From: Rhodococcus opacus
GTDB lineage: Bacteria; Actinomycetota; Actinomycetes; Mycobacteriales; Mycobacteriaceae
DNA length: 64,000 nucleotides
Assembly (NCBI RefSeq): GCF_012396235.1
Contig: NZ_JAAXPA010000003.1
Location: 124,001 to 188,000, forward strand
Reading direction: 5' to 3'
Made by a program: the position numbers and the translations under genes. The notes under the pieces were generated by a model that saw nothing but the letters and a program-made list of their open reading frames with translations, had not been told where the DNA came from and ran no database searches. This document shows, piece by piece, positions 55,348 to 63,464 of the stretch (positions are counted from its first letter, which is position 1; each line of letters starts with the position of its first letter).

Positions 55348-56349
55348 ATGCGTCGCGAAGCATTGGCTGCCATCGGTCTGGCAGTGTCACTGACCCTCAT
55401 GGGGCCGGCGTTCACTGCTGTGGCCGATCCGGTGCCTGCTCCGGTCGCGCCTCCGGGAAGTGGCGTCGCGAGCGTCGACAAGATCGTGCCGCTCACCGAC
55501 ACCCGTAGTGCCGTCTTCATCAATTCCCCCGCCATGGGCCGCGTCGTGCAGGTGCAGGTGCTGCATCCCGCTGGTGGCGGGTCGAGGCCGTCGCTGTACC
55601 TGCTCGACGGGGTCAGCGCAGGCGCCGAGTCGGACTTCCGGGAAAGCACCTGGACGCAGAAGACGGACGTGGTCCAGTTCTTCGCCGACAAGAAGGTCAA
55701 CGTGGTGCTCCCGGTGGGCGGCACCGCCAGCTACTACACCGACTGGCAGCAGCCCGACCCCACGCTGGGTGTCAACAAGTGGGAGACGTTCCTGGCCGAC
55801 GAACTCCCGCCGATCATCGACAAGAACTTCAGCGGCAACGGCGTCAACGCCGTCGCGGGTGTGTCGATGGGCGCGATGGGTGCCGCCAACCTCGTCACCC
55901 GGCACCCGCAGCTCTACCGCGGTCTCGCCGCCTACAGCGGATGCCTCGACAACACGCAACCCAGCTCGCGGGATTCGGTGCGGGGCACGGTGGCGTTCAA
56001 GGGCGGGAACCCGGCCAACATGTGGGGTCCCGACACCGATCCGGCCTGGACTGCGCACGACCCTTCGGTGAACGCCGAAGCCCTGCGCGGCAAGCAGATC
56101 TACATCTCGACGGGCAACGGGCTCCCCGGCCCGTATGAGATCAGCGGAGACATCGCGTCCACGATCGCGGTGGGCGGTCCCCTCGAGGCCGCGGCGAACC
56201 TCTGCACGCAGACGTTCCAGCAGCGCCTGACCCACCTCGCGATTCCGGCGACGTTCATCTACCGCCACTTCGGCACGCATTCGTGGCCGTACTGGCAGGA
56301 CGAACTGCGCACGTCGTGGCCCGTCCTGAAGAGCGCGCTCGGCGTCTGA
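55348..56349 (+). CDS. Antigen 85-like mycolyltransferase (secreted esterase fold)
   Basis: A 333-residue exported enzyme; the signal peptide ends near AVADPVP. The alpha/beta-hydrolase fold of antigen 85 shows SLYLLDGVSAGAESDF, LPVGGTASYYTDW, the nucleophile Ser in VAGVSMGAMGAANL, and the His in HFGTHSWPYW. These proteins transfer mycolic acid from trehalose monomycolate to arabinogalactan or to another trehalose ester. GAAGAGG lies ~10 bases before the ATG. Several paralogues are expected elsewhere in the genome. Confidence 0.88.
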   Translation: MRREALAAIGLAVSLTLMGPAFTAVADPVPAPVAPPGSGVASVDKIVPLTDTRSAVFINSPAMGRVVQVQVLHPAGGGSRPSLYLLDGVSAGAESDFRESTWTQKTDVVQFFADKKVNVVLPVGGTASYYTDWQQPDPTLGVNKWETFLADELPPIIDKNFSGNGVNAVAGVSMGAMGAANLVTRHPQLYRGLAAYSGCLDNTQPSSRDSVRGTVAFKGGNPANMWGPDTDPAWTAHDPSVNAEALRGKQIYISTGNGLPGPYEISGDIASTIAVGGPLEAAANLCTQTFQQRLTHLAIPATFIYRHFGTHSWPYWQDELRTSWPVLKSALGV

Positions 56350-56357
56350 CCGCGTCC

Positions 56358-58058
56358 CTATCCGACCACGGTGATCCGGTCGGTGTTCGGCGGCGTCACC
56401 GGTGAAGTGGTCCCCAGATACGCCGTGAACGCGTCGAGGTCGCAGCCCGCGCGCACGGCTTCGGCGCGGGTGCGGAACGCGTCGAAGCCGTCGCCGCCGT
56501 CGGCGAGGAACTTGTTGACGGCCACCCGGTAGGTGCCGTCGGGGACGACCGCGTCGCCGTTCACCCGGATGTCCGAGATGCGTTCGCCGACAGTCGCCGA
56601 ACGATTCATGGTGTAGGTCAGCGAACTCGACGGGGCGAGGATCCGCTCCGTGATCGTGCCGTCTCCGCGCGGCTGGAACTGCTGCTCGAGGGCAAGCTTC
56701 AGGGTCGTGCCGGTGACCGTCAGGACCTCGAGGGTGTTGCCGAAGGGTTGAGCGGCGTAGGTCTGCCCGTAGGTGACGGCGCCGTCCGGGCCGCGCAGCA
56801 GATCCTCGCGGAGTCCACCGGGGTTGGTGAGTGCCACCTGGGCGCCGTGCGCGGATCCGGCCGCCAGCTGGGCGTCGGCGACGACGTTGCCGAGGGTGGA
56901 CTCGCCGCTGCCGGTCTCGTCGCGGGTGAGGTCGCCCGTCACCGACGCCACGCGCGCCGCACCGATCTCGGAGGCCTGGGCGGCGGCACCGTCGGCGAGC
57001 GCCTGGATGTCGGGGTCGGACGGGATGTCGTGGGTGACCACCTGATTGAACGCCGACGCGCGGTCGCGCAGGACGTCGCGGGTGGTGCGGTCGATCGACA
57101 CGTCGACCACCGAGACGATCCGGCCGTGTGACGCGCCCTGCATCATGACGCGCGGGTTTCCCATCGGGTCGGGAAACGAGCAGTTGTACTGCTGGTGGCT
57201 GTCGGCCGTGAAGATGACGTCGACCTTCGGGGACGCCCGCAGCGCGAGGTCGCGCGCGGGTCCGGATGTCACCTCGCACGAGTTGGGGCCGTTGTCGGCG
57301 TCCGGTTCGGCTCCCTTGTGCATCAGCAGCGCGATGGCCCGCACGCCGAAGAAGTCGAGGAGATCCGCGGTGCGGTCGACGGCGGCGAGTTCGTCCGTGA
57401 AGCGCAACCCGCCCACCCCCTCCGGGGTCACCATCGTCGCGGTGTCGGCGGGCATGGTCGCGATGACGCCGACCGGGATTCCCTCGATGTAGTTGACGGT
57501 GAACGGCAGGGTCGCGGGCGCGCCGTCGTCGAACTCCATGTTCGCCGCGAGGAGCGGGAAGTTCGCGCCCTCGAACGTGTTTCCGAACCGGCAGCCGTCG
57601 ACGGGATGACAGCCACCGGTCTGCATCCGCCGGAACTCCGTGTATCCCTCGTCGAGTTCGTGATTGCCGATCGCGGACGCGTCGACGCCCATCCTGTTGA
57701 GCAGCTGCACGGTCGGTTCGTCGTGGAACATCGCGGATTCGAGCGCGGATGACCCCCAGTTGTCACCCACCGAGTACAGCAGCGAATGGGTCGCCTGGCC
57801 GCGCAGCTGGTCGACGTACGCGGCCAGGTAGGCGGCGCCGCCGGCCGGGACCAGCGAGCCGTCGGCGTGCTTCACCTGACTACGGATGCCGGGCGGCGGT
57901 TCGAGGCTGCCGTGGAGGTCGTTGAAGGCGAGGAGCCGGACGGAGACCGCCGCGTCCTGCGACTGCGCCGCCGACAGCCCCGACGTCACCGAGACCGCCA
58001 GCGTCGTCGCCAGTCCGGCCGCCAGCACGGCAGTGCGGAGCGCGGCGCGGCGACGCAT
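56358..58058 (-). CDS. Secreted 5'-nucleotidase/2',3'-cyclic phosphodiesterase (UshA-like)
   Basis: A 566-residue exported metallophosphoesterase with a typical signal peptide (LRTAVLAAGLATTLAVSVTS). The N-terminal two-metal domain shows LLAFNDLHGSLE, SVGDNWGSS, SAIGNHELDEG and FTADSHQQYN. The C-terminal substrate domain has LTNPGGLREDLL, TYGQTYAAQPFGN and DGTYRVAVNKFLADGGDGF. It probably frees nucleosides and phosphate from nucleotides outside the cell. It converges closely on the mycolyltransferase gene (8 bases). Confidence 0.9.
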   Translation of the reverse strand: MRRRAALRTAVLAAGLATTLAVSVTSGLSAAQSQDAAVSVRLLAFNDLHGSLEPPPGIRSQVKHADGSLVPAGGAAYLAAYVDQLRGQATHSLLYSVGDNWGSSALESAMFHDEPTVQLLNRMGVDASAIGNHELDEGYTEFRRMQTGGCHPVDGCRFGNTFEGANFPLLAANMEFDDGAPATLPFTVNYIEGIPVGVIATMPADTATMVTPEGVGGLRFTDELAAVDRTADLLDFFGVRAIALLMHKGAEPDADNGPNSCEVTSGPARDLALRASPKVDVIFTADSHQQYNCSFPDPMGNPRVMMQGASHGRIVSVVDVSIDRTTRDVLRDRASAFNQVVTHDIPSDPDIQALADGAAAQASEIGAARVASVTGDLTRDETGSGESTLGNVVADAQLAAGSAHGAQVALTNPGGLREDLLRGPDGAVTYGQTYAAQPFGNTLEVLTVTGTTLKLALEQQFQPRGDGTITERILAPSSSLTYTMNRSATVGERISDIRVNGDAVVPDGTYRVAVNKFLADGGDGFDAFRTRAEAVRAGCDLDAFTAYLGTTSPVTPPNTDRITVVG

Positions 58059-58147
58059 GTATGGGCTCCCTTCGGCAAAACCTCACTGAGTCTGCCAACA
58101 GGGAGTCACGGGCGTTATACCCGTGGGTAACGTTTACGTCTCGAGCG

Positions 58148-59224
58148 TTACGCGCGGACCGCGACGTTCGCGATCGAGCGTGCCTCGGTGCTCGTCGCGA
58201 ACGCGAGGAACGCGTCGTTCTCCGCGGGATCGCCGATCGTGATCCGCACGCCGTCGTCGCCGTACGGGCGCAACAGCACGCCGGCCTCGGCGCTGGCGGC
58301 CGCGAACGCCCCGGAGTGCGTGCCCAGCGGGAGGTAGACGAAGTTGGCGGCCGATTCGGGCACGTCGTACCCGGCGGCGAGCAGGGCGTCGCGCACCCGG
58401 TTCCGCTCGGCGACGACGCCGTCCGTGCGTGCCAGCAGTTCTCCGGACGCGGCCAGCGACGCGATGGCGGCGGCCTGCGCGACGGCATTGACCGCGAACG
58501 CGATGTGCACCTTGGTCAGCGCGGTGACCACCGCGGGATCGGCGACCGCGTACCCCACGCGGATGCCGGCGAGGCCGTAGGCCTTGGAGAACGTGCGCAG
58601 CACCACCACGTTGGGGCGTCCGCGGAACAGTTCGATGCCGTCGGCGTCGGACCGGTTGTACTCGAAGTAGGCCTCGTCGAGGGCCACCAGAACGCCGGCG
58701 GGGACGGCGTCGAGGAACCGCTCGAGTTCGGCCTTCGTGAGCGTGTTGCCGGTGGGGTTGTTCGGGTTGCAGACGAAGATCAGCCGGGTGCGGTCGGTGA
58801 TCGCGGCCAGCATCGCGTCGAGGTCGTGACCGTAGTCGGCGGTGAGCGGAACCTTGACGGGCGTCGCCCCGGCCACCTGCGTGACCACGGGATAGGCCTC
58901 GAACGACCGCCACGCGAAAATGACCTCGTCACCGTGGTTGCACGTGGCCTGCACCAACTCCTGGCACAGGCTCACCGAACCGCAACCCGCGGCGATGTTC
59001 TCCGTGGCCACCCCGAGGTGGTCGGCGAGCGCCGCGATCAGGGCGACATGGCCGTTGTCCGGGTATCGGTTGGCGTTGCCGGCGGCCTCCGCGATGGCGT
59101 CGCGCACGCTCGGCAACGGCCCCAACGTGGTCTCGTTGCTCGCCAGCTTGATCGCGCCCGGAAAGTTCTTGCCGGGGATGTAGGCCGGAATCGTCTCGAG
59201 GTCTGCCCTGGTTCGCGGAGTCAC
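58148..59224 (-). CDS. pat: Aromatic amino acid aminotransferase Pat (HisC-like)
   Basis: A 358-residue class I/II PLP enzyme. YIPGKNFPGAIKLASNETTL, CNPNNPTGNTLT, the substrate-site VALDEAYFEY and the PLP Lys in LRTFSKAYGLAGIRVGY are present. The YIPGK N-terminal block and length match actinobacterial Pat/HisC2 rather than true HisC, so phenylalanine/tyrosine transamination is likely. GTG at 59224 is chosen; the longer frame overlaps the divergent gene. Confidence 0.85.
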   Translation of the reverse strand: MTPRTRADLETIPAYIPGKNFPGAIKLASNETTLGPLPSVRDAIAEAAGNANRYPDNGHVALIAALADHLGVATENIAAGCGSVSLCQELVQATCNHGDEVIFAWRSFEAYPVVTQVAGATPVKVPLTADYGHDLDAMLAAITDRTRLIFVCNPNNPTGNTLTKAELERFLDAVPAGVLVALDEAYFEYNRSDADGIELFRGRPNVVVLRTFSKAYGLAGIRVGYAVADPAVVTALTKVHIAFAVNAVAQAAAIASLAASGELLARTDGVVAERNRVRDALLAAGYDVPESAANFVYLPLGTHSGAFAAASAEAGVLLRPYGDDGVRITIGDPAENDAFLAFATSTEARSIANVAVRA

Positions 59225-59285
59225 CAGGCGATTATGCGCCTCCCGATCCACTGCGCCGACGCCCCCTTCGTGCCAAGGTAGGGGC

Positions 59286-60011
59286 ATGTCGGGATTCTTC
59301 AGGGACAGTGCAGCCCTGCGGACGTCCGGAGACGCGCCGGAAAGCCCTCAGATGCGTGTTCCGCTCACCGCGGTCGAACCGGACGGTCCGGCGCGGGGCG
59401 GGATCGTGGTCCTGCACGAGTCGCGCACCTTCAGCGAACCTCTCCTCGATCTGATGCGCTCGCTCGCGATGGAGGGGTGGGTGACGGTAGCGCCGCACCT
59501 CTTCCACCGGGAACCGGCGCCGAGCGATGTCGAGGTGTTCGGCGACGCCCTGTTCGCCGACTTCGACGCCACCTTCGACTGGCTGATCGCGCGGGGCATC
59601 TACGCCGACTGCGTGGGCGTGCTGGGTTTCGACGACGCCGGAACCGCCGCCCTGCTGGTCGCCACCACGCGTCCCGTCGGCGCCGCCGTGAGTGTTGCCG
59701 CCCGCGGCATCGTCGAGCCGCTGTCGGAGGACGCGCCTGCGCTGGTGGACGCCGCACCCGACCTGAAGGCGCCGTGGCTCGGTCTGTACGGGGAGGACGA
59801 TCCGTCTACGCCGCCCGATCAGGTCGAGCTGTTGCGCGACGCCACCGCCAAGTCGGACGTCGCGGGGCTCGTCGTGAGTTATGCGGGGCTCGCCCACCGG
59901 GCCGACGAACCGCCCCAGGTGCCCGACGGCAGGGACGACGACCCGGGCGCGCAGGCGATCGTCGACGCGCAGCGGCGGATCTTCGACTGGTTCGACAGTC
60001 ACCTGCGATAA
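59286..60011 (+). CDS. Dienelactone-hydrolase-family protein with altered nucleophile
   Basis: A 241-residue alpha/beta-hydrolase. GIVVLHESRTFSEPLLDLMR and the final SYAGLAHRADEP (His) fit the DLH family. The nucleophile elbow, normally GxCxG, reads LGFDDAGTA, so Asp replaces Cys. Either an Asp nucleophile is used or the protein is not a classical DLH. The ATG at 59286 follows AGGTAGG. It is divergent from pat. Confidence 0.8.
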   Translation: MSGFFRDSAALRTSGDAPESPQMRVPLTAVEPDGPARGGIVVLHESRTFSEPLLDLMRSLAMEGWVTVAPHLFHREPAPSDVEVFGDALFADFDATFDWLIARGIYADCVGVLGFDDAGTAALLVATTRPVGAAVSVAARGIVEPLSEDAPALVDAAPDLKAPWLGLYGEDDPSTPPDQVELLRDATAKSDVAGLVVSYAGLAHRADEPPQVPDGRDDDPGAQAIVDAQRRIFDWFDSHLR

Positions 60012-60042
60012 ACCGGCCAGCCTTACGCTCTGACCAGCCGTT

Positions 60043-60070
60043 TTGCCTTTGTGGTGGAAAGGTGTGTAAT
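60043..60070 (+). promoter_or_regulatory. Candidate promoter of the tRNA-Ser(GCT) gene
   Basis: TTGCCT at 60043 and TGTAAT at 60065 are spaced 16 bases apart, ~40 bases before the tRNA 5' end. No other gene lies in between. Confidence 0.5.
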
Positions 60071-60110
60071 CTTTCGCACCGGCGGTCCGAAGGGATCGGA
60101 ACCACCCCAG

Positions 60111-60202
60111 GGAGGCGTGCCAGAGCGGCCGAATGGGACTCACTGCTAATGAGTTGTCCCTTTTACGAGGGACCGGAGGTTCAAATCCTCTCGCCTCCGC
60201 CA
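60111..60202 (+). tRNA. tRNA-Ser (anticodon GCT)
   Basis: Acceptor GGAGGCG pairs with CGCCTCC, the anticodon arm ACTCA-CTGCTAA-TGAGT gives GCT, and a long variable arm marks class II. CCA is encoded (60200-60202). Confidence 0.96.
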
Positions 60203-60246
60203 CACCGGGCCTAGTCGGCCGGTGCAAGCTAGACAACTGAAGAACA

Positions 60247-60319
60247 TGCGCCCGTAGCTCAACGGATAGAGCACTTGACTACGGATCAAGAGGTTAGGGG
60301 TTCGAATCCCTTCGGGCGC
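60247..60319 (+). tRNA. tRNA-Arg (anticodon ACG)
   Basis: Acceptor GCGCCCG pairs with CGGGCGC. The loop CTACGGA between TTGA and TCAA gives ACG, whose first base is normally edited to inosine. The T-arm is GGGGTTCGAATCCC. CCA is not encoded. Confidence 0.96.
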
Positions 60320-60320
60320 A

Positions 60321-60369
60321 CAAAGAAACCCCGTCAACTGCAGTGATGCAGATGGCGGGGTTTCTCTTT
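60321..60369 (+). terminator. Rho-independent terminator of the tRNA-Ser/tRNA-Arg unit
   Basis: AAAGAAACCCCG and CGGGGTTTCTCTTT pair around a ~22-base loop, giving an AT-rich flanked stem ending in a T-rich tract. It also stands at the 3' end of the convergent ArsI/CadI gene. Confidence 0.85.
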
Positions 60370-60379
60370 GCCGGGCGCA

Positions 60380-60853
60380 CTAGCAGCAGGACGTGCCCGC
60401 GGCGGCCTTCTCCCCGTCCGCAGCGGTGCCGCAGCAGGCGCCCCCCTCGGTGTCGGCGTCGAGGTGCCGGGGGCTCGACCCGAACGTGTCGGAGTCGGCG
60501 AGCACGGTGTAGACCTCCCACTTCTCGCCGGCGGGGCCGGTGACCCACACCTTGTCCTGGGTCGCGAAGCAACAGGTGGTGTCGATCTCCTCGTCGGTGA
60601 AGAGGCCTTCCCCGGTCAGCCGTGCGATCTCCTCGTGCACCCGGGCGCTCGATTCGACCTCGACGCCGAGGTGGTTGATGGTGCCGCCCTCGCCGGGATT
60701 CTCCAGCAGCACCAGCTTGAGGGGTGGCTGCGCGATGGCGAAGTTCGCGTAGCCCGGCTTCAGTTTCGCCGGTTGGGTATCGAACAGTTTCGAGTAGAAC
60801 GTGACTGCTTCTTCCAGATTGTCGACATTGAGGGCGAGCTGGACGCGGGACAT
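60380..60853 (-). CDS. ArsI/CadI-family metalloprotein (VOC fold)
   Basis: A 157-residue single-VOC protein: SRVQLALNVDNLEEAVTFYS, GGTINHLGVEVESS with a metal His, the vicinal thiols in DTTCCFATQDKVWV and a Cys-rich tail (GGACCG ... GTSCC). ArsI cleaves the C-As bond of methylarsenite using such a Cys pair, while CadI-type proteins bind cadmium. The VOC core with TTCC fits either. GGAGG lies 6 bases before the ATG at 60853. It is divergent from an ArsR regulator through a large palindrome. Confidence 0.87.
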   Translation of the reverse strand: MSRVQLALNVDNLEEAVTFYSKLFDTQPAKLKPGYANFAIAQPPLKLVLLENPGEGGTINHLGVEVESSARVHEEIARLTGEGLFTDEEIDTTCCFATQDKVWVTGPAGEKWEVYTVLADSDTFGSSPRHLDADTEGGACCGTAADGEKAAAGTSCC

Positions 60854-60901
60854 GACAACCTCCACCTGTGGGACATATATCGAATTGCTTGCAATCACAG
60901 A

Positions 60902-60937
60902 CTCCCACCTTTTTGACATATGTCAAGAAGGTGGGAG
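60902..60937. promoter_or_regulatory. 36-bp near-perfect operator palindrome between arsI/cadI and arsR
   Basis: Arms CTCCCACCTT and AAGGTGGGAG flank TTGACATATGTCAA, itself a perfect 14-base palindrome; only one base pair (60912/60927) mismatches across 36 bases. It ends 9 bases before the ArsR ATG and covers the divergent promoter, so binding should shut both genes. Confidence 0.85.
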
Positions 60938-60946
60938 GATGGAGTC

Positions 60947-61306
60947 ATGCCCAAGACGTTGCCGGTCGTAGATGTCTCAGCGCCGATCTGCTGCGCGCCC
61001 GTCTCGGCCGCCCCGATGACCGACGAGGCCGCTCTGCACCTCGCGCTACGCCTCAAGGCGCTGGCCGACCCGGTCCGCATCAAGCTGATGTCGATCCTGC
61101 TGACCGCGCGCGGCGGCGAGGTGTGCACGTGCGATCTCGCGACCGGCGTGGGCCTGTCCGAATCGACCGTCAGTCACCATCTCGGCCAGCTCAAGAAGGC
61201 GGGAATGGTCCAGCCCGTCCGCCGTGGCATGAACGTCTTCTACAGTGCGCGGCCGGACGCCCTCGACGCACTGCGGGTGGTCCTCGACCCCAACTGCTGC
61301 ACCTGA
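60947..61306 (+). CDS. Metal/metalloid-sensing ArsR-family repressor
   Basis: A 119-residue ArsR/SmtB protein: LKALADPVRIKLMSILLTA, recognition helix LSESTVSHHLGQLKKAGMV and wing RRGMNVFYSA. Cys pairs occur near the N-terminus (PICCAPV), in the HTH entry (GEVCTCDLATG, the ArsR CxC) and at the C-terminus (PNCCT), so thiophilic As(III) or Cd/Pb sensing is likely. The ATG at 60947 follows GGAGG. It is divergent from the ArsI/CadI gene and presumably controls itself too. Confidence 0.9.
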   Translation: MPKTLPVVDVSAPICCAPVSAAPMTDEAALHLALRLKALADPVRIKLMSILLTARGGEVCTCDLATGVGLSESTVSHHLGQLKKAGMVQPVRRGMNVFYSARPDALDALRVVLDPNCCT

Positions 61307-61322
61307 CGGCGACCGGGACCGG

Positions 61323-61796
61323 TCACGACGTTCGCGTGCTCGATTCGAGACCGATCGTGGTGGTGGTCGAACCGAGACCGATCCGTGGCCAGCCTGCGGT
61401 GACCGCGATGAATCCCGACGTGGGTATCGCGTCCAGCCAGTAATGCGGTTCGGTGCGGTACTCGGGTGGCCCGCTCCGGCACGGCTTCGACGCCGCCGCC
61501 GGATGGTAGGGGTCGGCCTCGCCTTCGATGTCGTCGACCCGCGCCCGCACCGACAGATAGGACCACCGAGTCGAGGGATCGTCCGGGTCGGACAGCGGGC
61601 GGGTCTCGAACTGCGCCAGCTCCGCAGGCCTGCCCGTCGCGGTCAGGGCCATCCGGAGGTGGAGGCCGTCCGGGAACGCCACGACCTCGAACAGTTCGAG
61701 CGTGAGGTGGTCTTCGGCCGTGAGGAGCAGGGGACCGTGCACCCGGTGTCCTCCGGTGGTGGGTGGTGCTACTGCCGGCCAACGCGGTCTGCGCAT
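61323..61796 (-). CDS. Hypothetical protein (157 aa)
   Basis: No family recognised. The start is taken as ATG 61796; the upstream 28 codons read as noncoding. The middle (ELFEVVAFPDGLHLRMALTA) and the end (FIAVTAGWPRIGL) look like beta strands of a small soluble domain, a pattern I have seen in other uncharacterised actinobacterial proteins. It converges on the ArsR gene with a 16-base gap. Confidence 0.6.
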   Translation of the reverse strand: MRRPRWPAVAPPTTGGHRVHGPLLLTAEDHLTLELFEVVAFPDGLHLRMALTATGRPAELAQFETRPLSDPDDPSTRWSYLSVRARVDDIEGEADPYHPAAASKPCRSGPPEYRTEPHYWLDAIPTSGFIAVTAGWPRIGLGSTTTTIGLESSTRTS

Positions 61797-61882
61797 GACC
61801 CCTATGGTCCCACCGATCCGAGTGCAGATGCAATGGTGGACAACGAAGTTCATGCCGTGTAGGGGCCGGTGCAGCCACAACC

Positions 61883-62248
61883 TCAGCGGGTGGGCGGGAC
61901 GAACTCCGGCTGGTCGAGCAGTCGGAGCCAGGTTCCGTCCGGTTGCCTGCGGACGACCTGGGCCCGCGCGCCGGATCCGTCCGTGGGCGGGGTGGACGTG
62001 AGCGCGATGTCGTCACTGACCAGCGTGGGGAGCGGCGTCTCCGGTTCGAAGTGCGGCGCATTCGCGAGCACCGACTCCCACAGCTTCTGGATGGCTGCCC
62101 GGCCGACCGTCCGGCTGCCGGGCGGATACGCCATGACGGCGTTCTCCTCGTACAGGGCGGCGACTCCGGCCGCGTCGCCGGCATTGCTGCGCTCGACGAA
62201 CAGTCGGGTGAGATCTTCGGGGTTCAGGGCCTTCTCGTAGTCGGACAC
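61883..62248 (-). CDS. SnoaL/NTF2-like protein
   Basis: A 121-residue cone-shaped fold: LTRLFVERSNAGDAAGVAAL at the start, YEENAVMAYPPGSRTVGRAA, and final strands LTSTPPTDGSGARAQVVRRQ before WLRLLDQPEFV. Such proteins are small ketosteroid-isomerase-like enzymes or binding proteins of unknown substrate. GTG at 62248. It is divergent from the LysR gene and may be its target. Confidence 0.78.
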   Translation of the reverse strand: MSDYEKALNPEDLTRLFVERSNAGDAAGVAALYEENAVMAYPPGSRTVGRAAIQKLWESVLANAPHFEPETPLPTLVSDDIALTSTPPTDGSGARAQVVRRQPDGTWLRLLDQPEFVPPTR

Positions 62249-62290
62249 GGGACTCCTTTCGTGGGTGAACTTGCTGTCACATCTCAGAAT

Positions 62291-62305
62291 GGTTGCCCCG
62301 CAACC
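62291..62305. promoter_or_regulatory. Candidate LysR operator
   Basis: GGTTGC-CCC-GCAACC is a perfect 6-base inverted repeat 44 bases before the LysR start, in the divergent gap with the SnoaL-like gene. Its symmetry and place suit a LysR recognition half, but the T-N11-A form is not evident. Confidence 0.4.
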
Positions 62306-62349
62306 GGAAGTCCAACAGATAGTTTTGCTGGATACTAGAATCTTTGCTT

Positions 62350-63261
62350 ATGGAACTGAGGCAGCTGGAGTACTTCGTCGCGGTCGCCGAAGAAGCGAAC
62401 TTCACCCGTGCCGCCGAACGCGTCCACATCAGCCAATCGGGGATCAGTGCGCAGATCCGGCAGCTCGAGCACGACCTCGGCGCCACGCTGATCGACCGGT
62501 CGAGCCGGACCGCGACGCTTACGTCCGCGGGGGAGGCAGCGCTCGTGCACGCCCGCGAGGCGCTCGCGTCGGCCGAGTCGATGCGACAGGCTGTGGACGA
62601 CGTCAACCAGCTGATCCGGGGCCGGCTCGTCGTCGGGATGGTCACCGCCTGCACGGTGAAGCCGCTGTTCGACGCGCTGTCCGCGTTCCACGTCGCGCAC
62701 CCGGGGATCGAGATCACGCTGACCGAGGACAGTTCCGACCGCCTCGTCGAACGGGTCCGTGCCGGTGCCATCGATCTCGCTCTCGTCGGCACCGCGACCG
62801 CCCCGCCGGAAGGCCTGGACGCCTTCCCGATCATCAGCGAGGGGCTGGTCGCGGCCGTGCCACCCGGACACCCCCTGGCCGGGCGTTCGCGCGTCACCCT
62901 GGCCGAACTCGGCGACCATGCGATCGTATGTATGCCGACCGGAACGGGGATCCGGACGGTCTTCGACCAGGCGTGTGCGGCCGCAGGCCTCCGCCCCGAC
63001 ATCGCCCTGCAGGCGAGTGCGCCCGACGCCGTCGCCGACCTCGCGATCCGCGGGCTGGGGGTCGCGATCCTCAGCGAGTCGATGGCGACGGACTACCGAG
63101 GGCGGTTGACGGCGGTCGCACTGGACGACGTGGACATCCCGGCCGTGCTCGCGCTGGTCTGGAAGAGCCTCGCGGGTCCCGCGCTCCGCGAACTCGTCCT
63201 GCACACCCGCCGCTCCTTCGGCGAGCTGCAGACCGAACCGGCCGCCCCGGTCGGTGGCTGA
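62350..63261 (+). CDS. LysR-family transcriptional regulator
   Basis: A 303-residue regulator. The winged HTH is classical (LRQLEYFVAVAEEANFTRAA, ERVHISQSGISAQIRQLEHD), followed by the two-lobed effector domain (GRLVVGMVTACTVKPLFDAL ...). The ATG at 62350 is two codons into the frame and has no RBS, so the message may be leaderless. It is divergent from the SnoaL-like gene, and convergent with the SDR remnant. Confidence 0.9.
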   Translation: MELRQLEYFVAVAEEANFTRAAERVHISQSGISAQIRQLEHDLGATLIDRSSRTATLTSAGEAALVHAREALASAESMRQAVDDVNQLIRGRLVVGMVTACTVKPLFDALSAFHVAHPGIEITLTEDSSDRLVERVRAGAIDLALVGTATAPPEGLDAFPIISEGLVAAVPPGHPLAGRSRVTLAELGDHAIVCMPTGTGIRTVFDQACAAAGLRPDIALQASAPDAVADLAIRGLGVAILSESMATDYRGRLTAVALDDVDIPAVLALVWKSLAGPALRELVLHTRRSFGELQTEPAAPVGG

Positions 63262-63265
63262 ACCC

Positions 63266-63464
63266 TCACACCACCGCGGTCATCCCCCCGTCGATGAAGA
63301 TCTGACCGTTGACATACCGGGAGCCGTCCGACGCGCTCGGCCGACACCCCGTTGAGGACGATCGTGGCGCCCGCCTCGGCCAGGCCCCGCGCGAGGGCGT
63401 AGCCGATTCCCCGGCTCGAACCGGTGACCAGGGCGATGCGCCCGGACAGATCGAAGAGGTTCAC
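63266..63464 (-). pseudogene. SDR (gluconate-5-dehydrogenase-like) gene with internal deletion
   Basis: The first ~42 codons (NLFDLSGRIALVTGSSRGIG ... ATIVLNG) are a normal SDR N-terminus with the TGxxxGIG cofactor site. The next bases jump to the extreme C-terminus of the same family, SDGSRYVNGQIFIDGGMTAV, in a different frame, ending at TGA 63266-63268. About 190-200 codons including the Ser-Tyr-Lys catalytic site are missing and the frame is shifted, so this is a dead gene. Its GTG overlaps the stop of the FAH gene. Confidence 0.82.

Noticed and set aside
60203-60246. CACCGG/CCGGTG hairpin between the two tRNAs as a terminator
   Set aside because: Short 6-bp stem with no T tract; the two tRNAs more likely share the strong terminator at 60321-60369.
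51690-60319. Genomic island bounded by two tRNA-Ser genes
   Set aside because: No integrase, no attachment-site duplication of a tRNA 3' end and no change in base composition; the genes between are ordinary chromosomal types.
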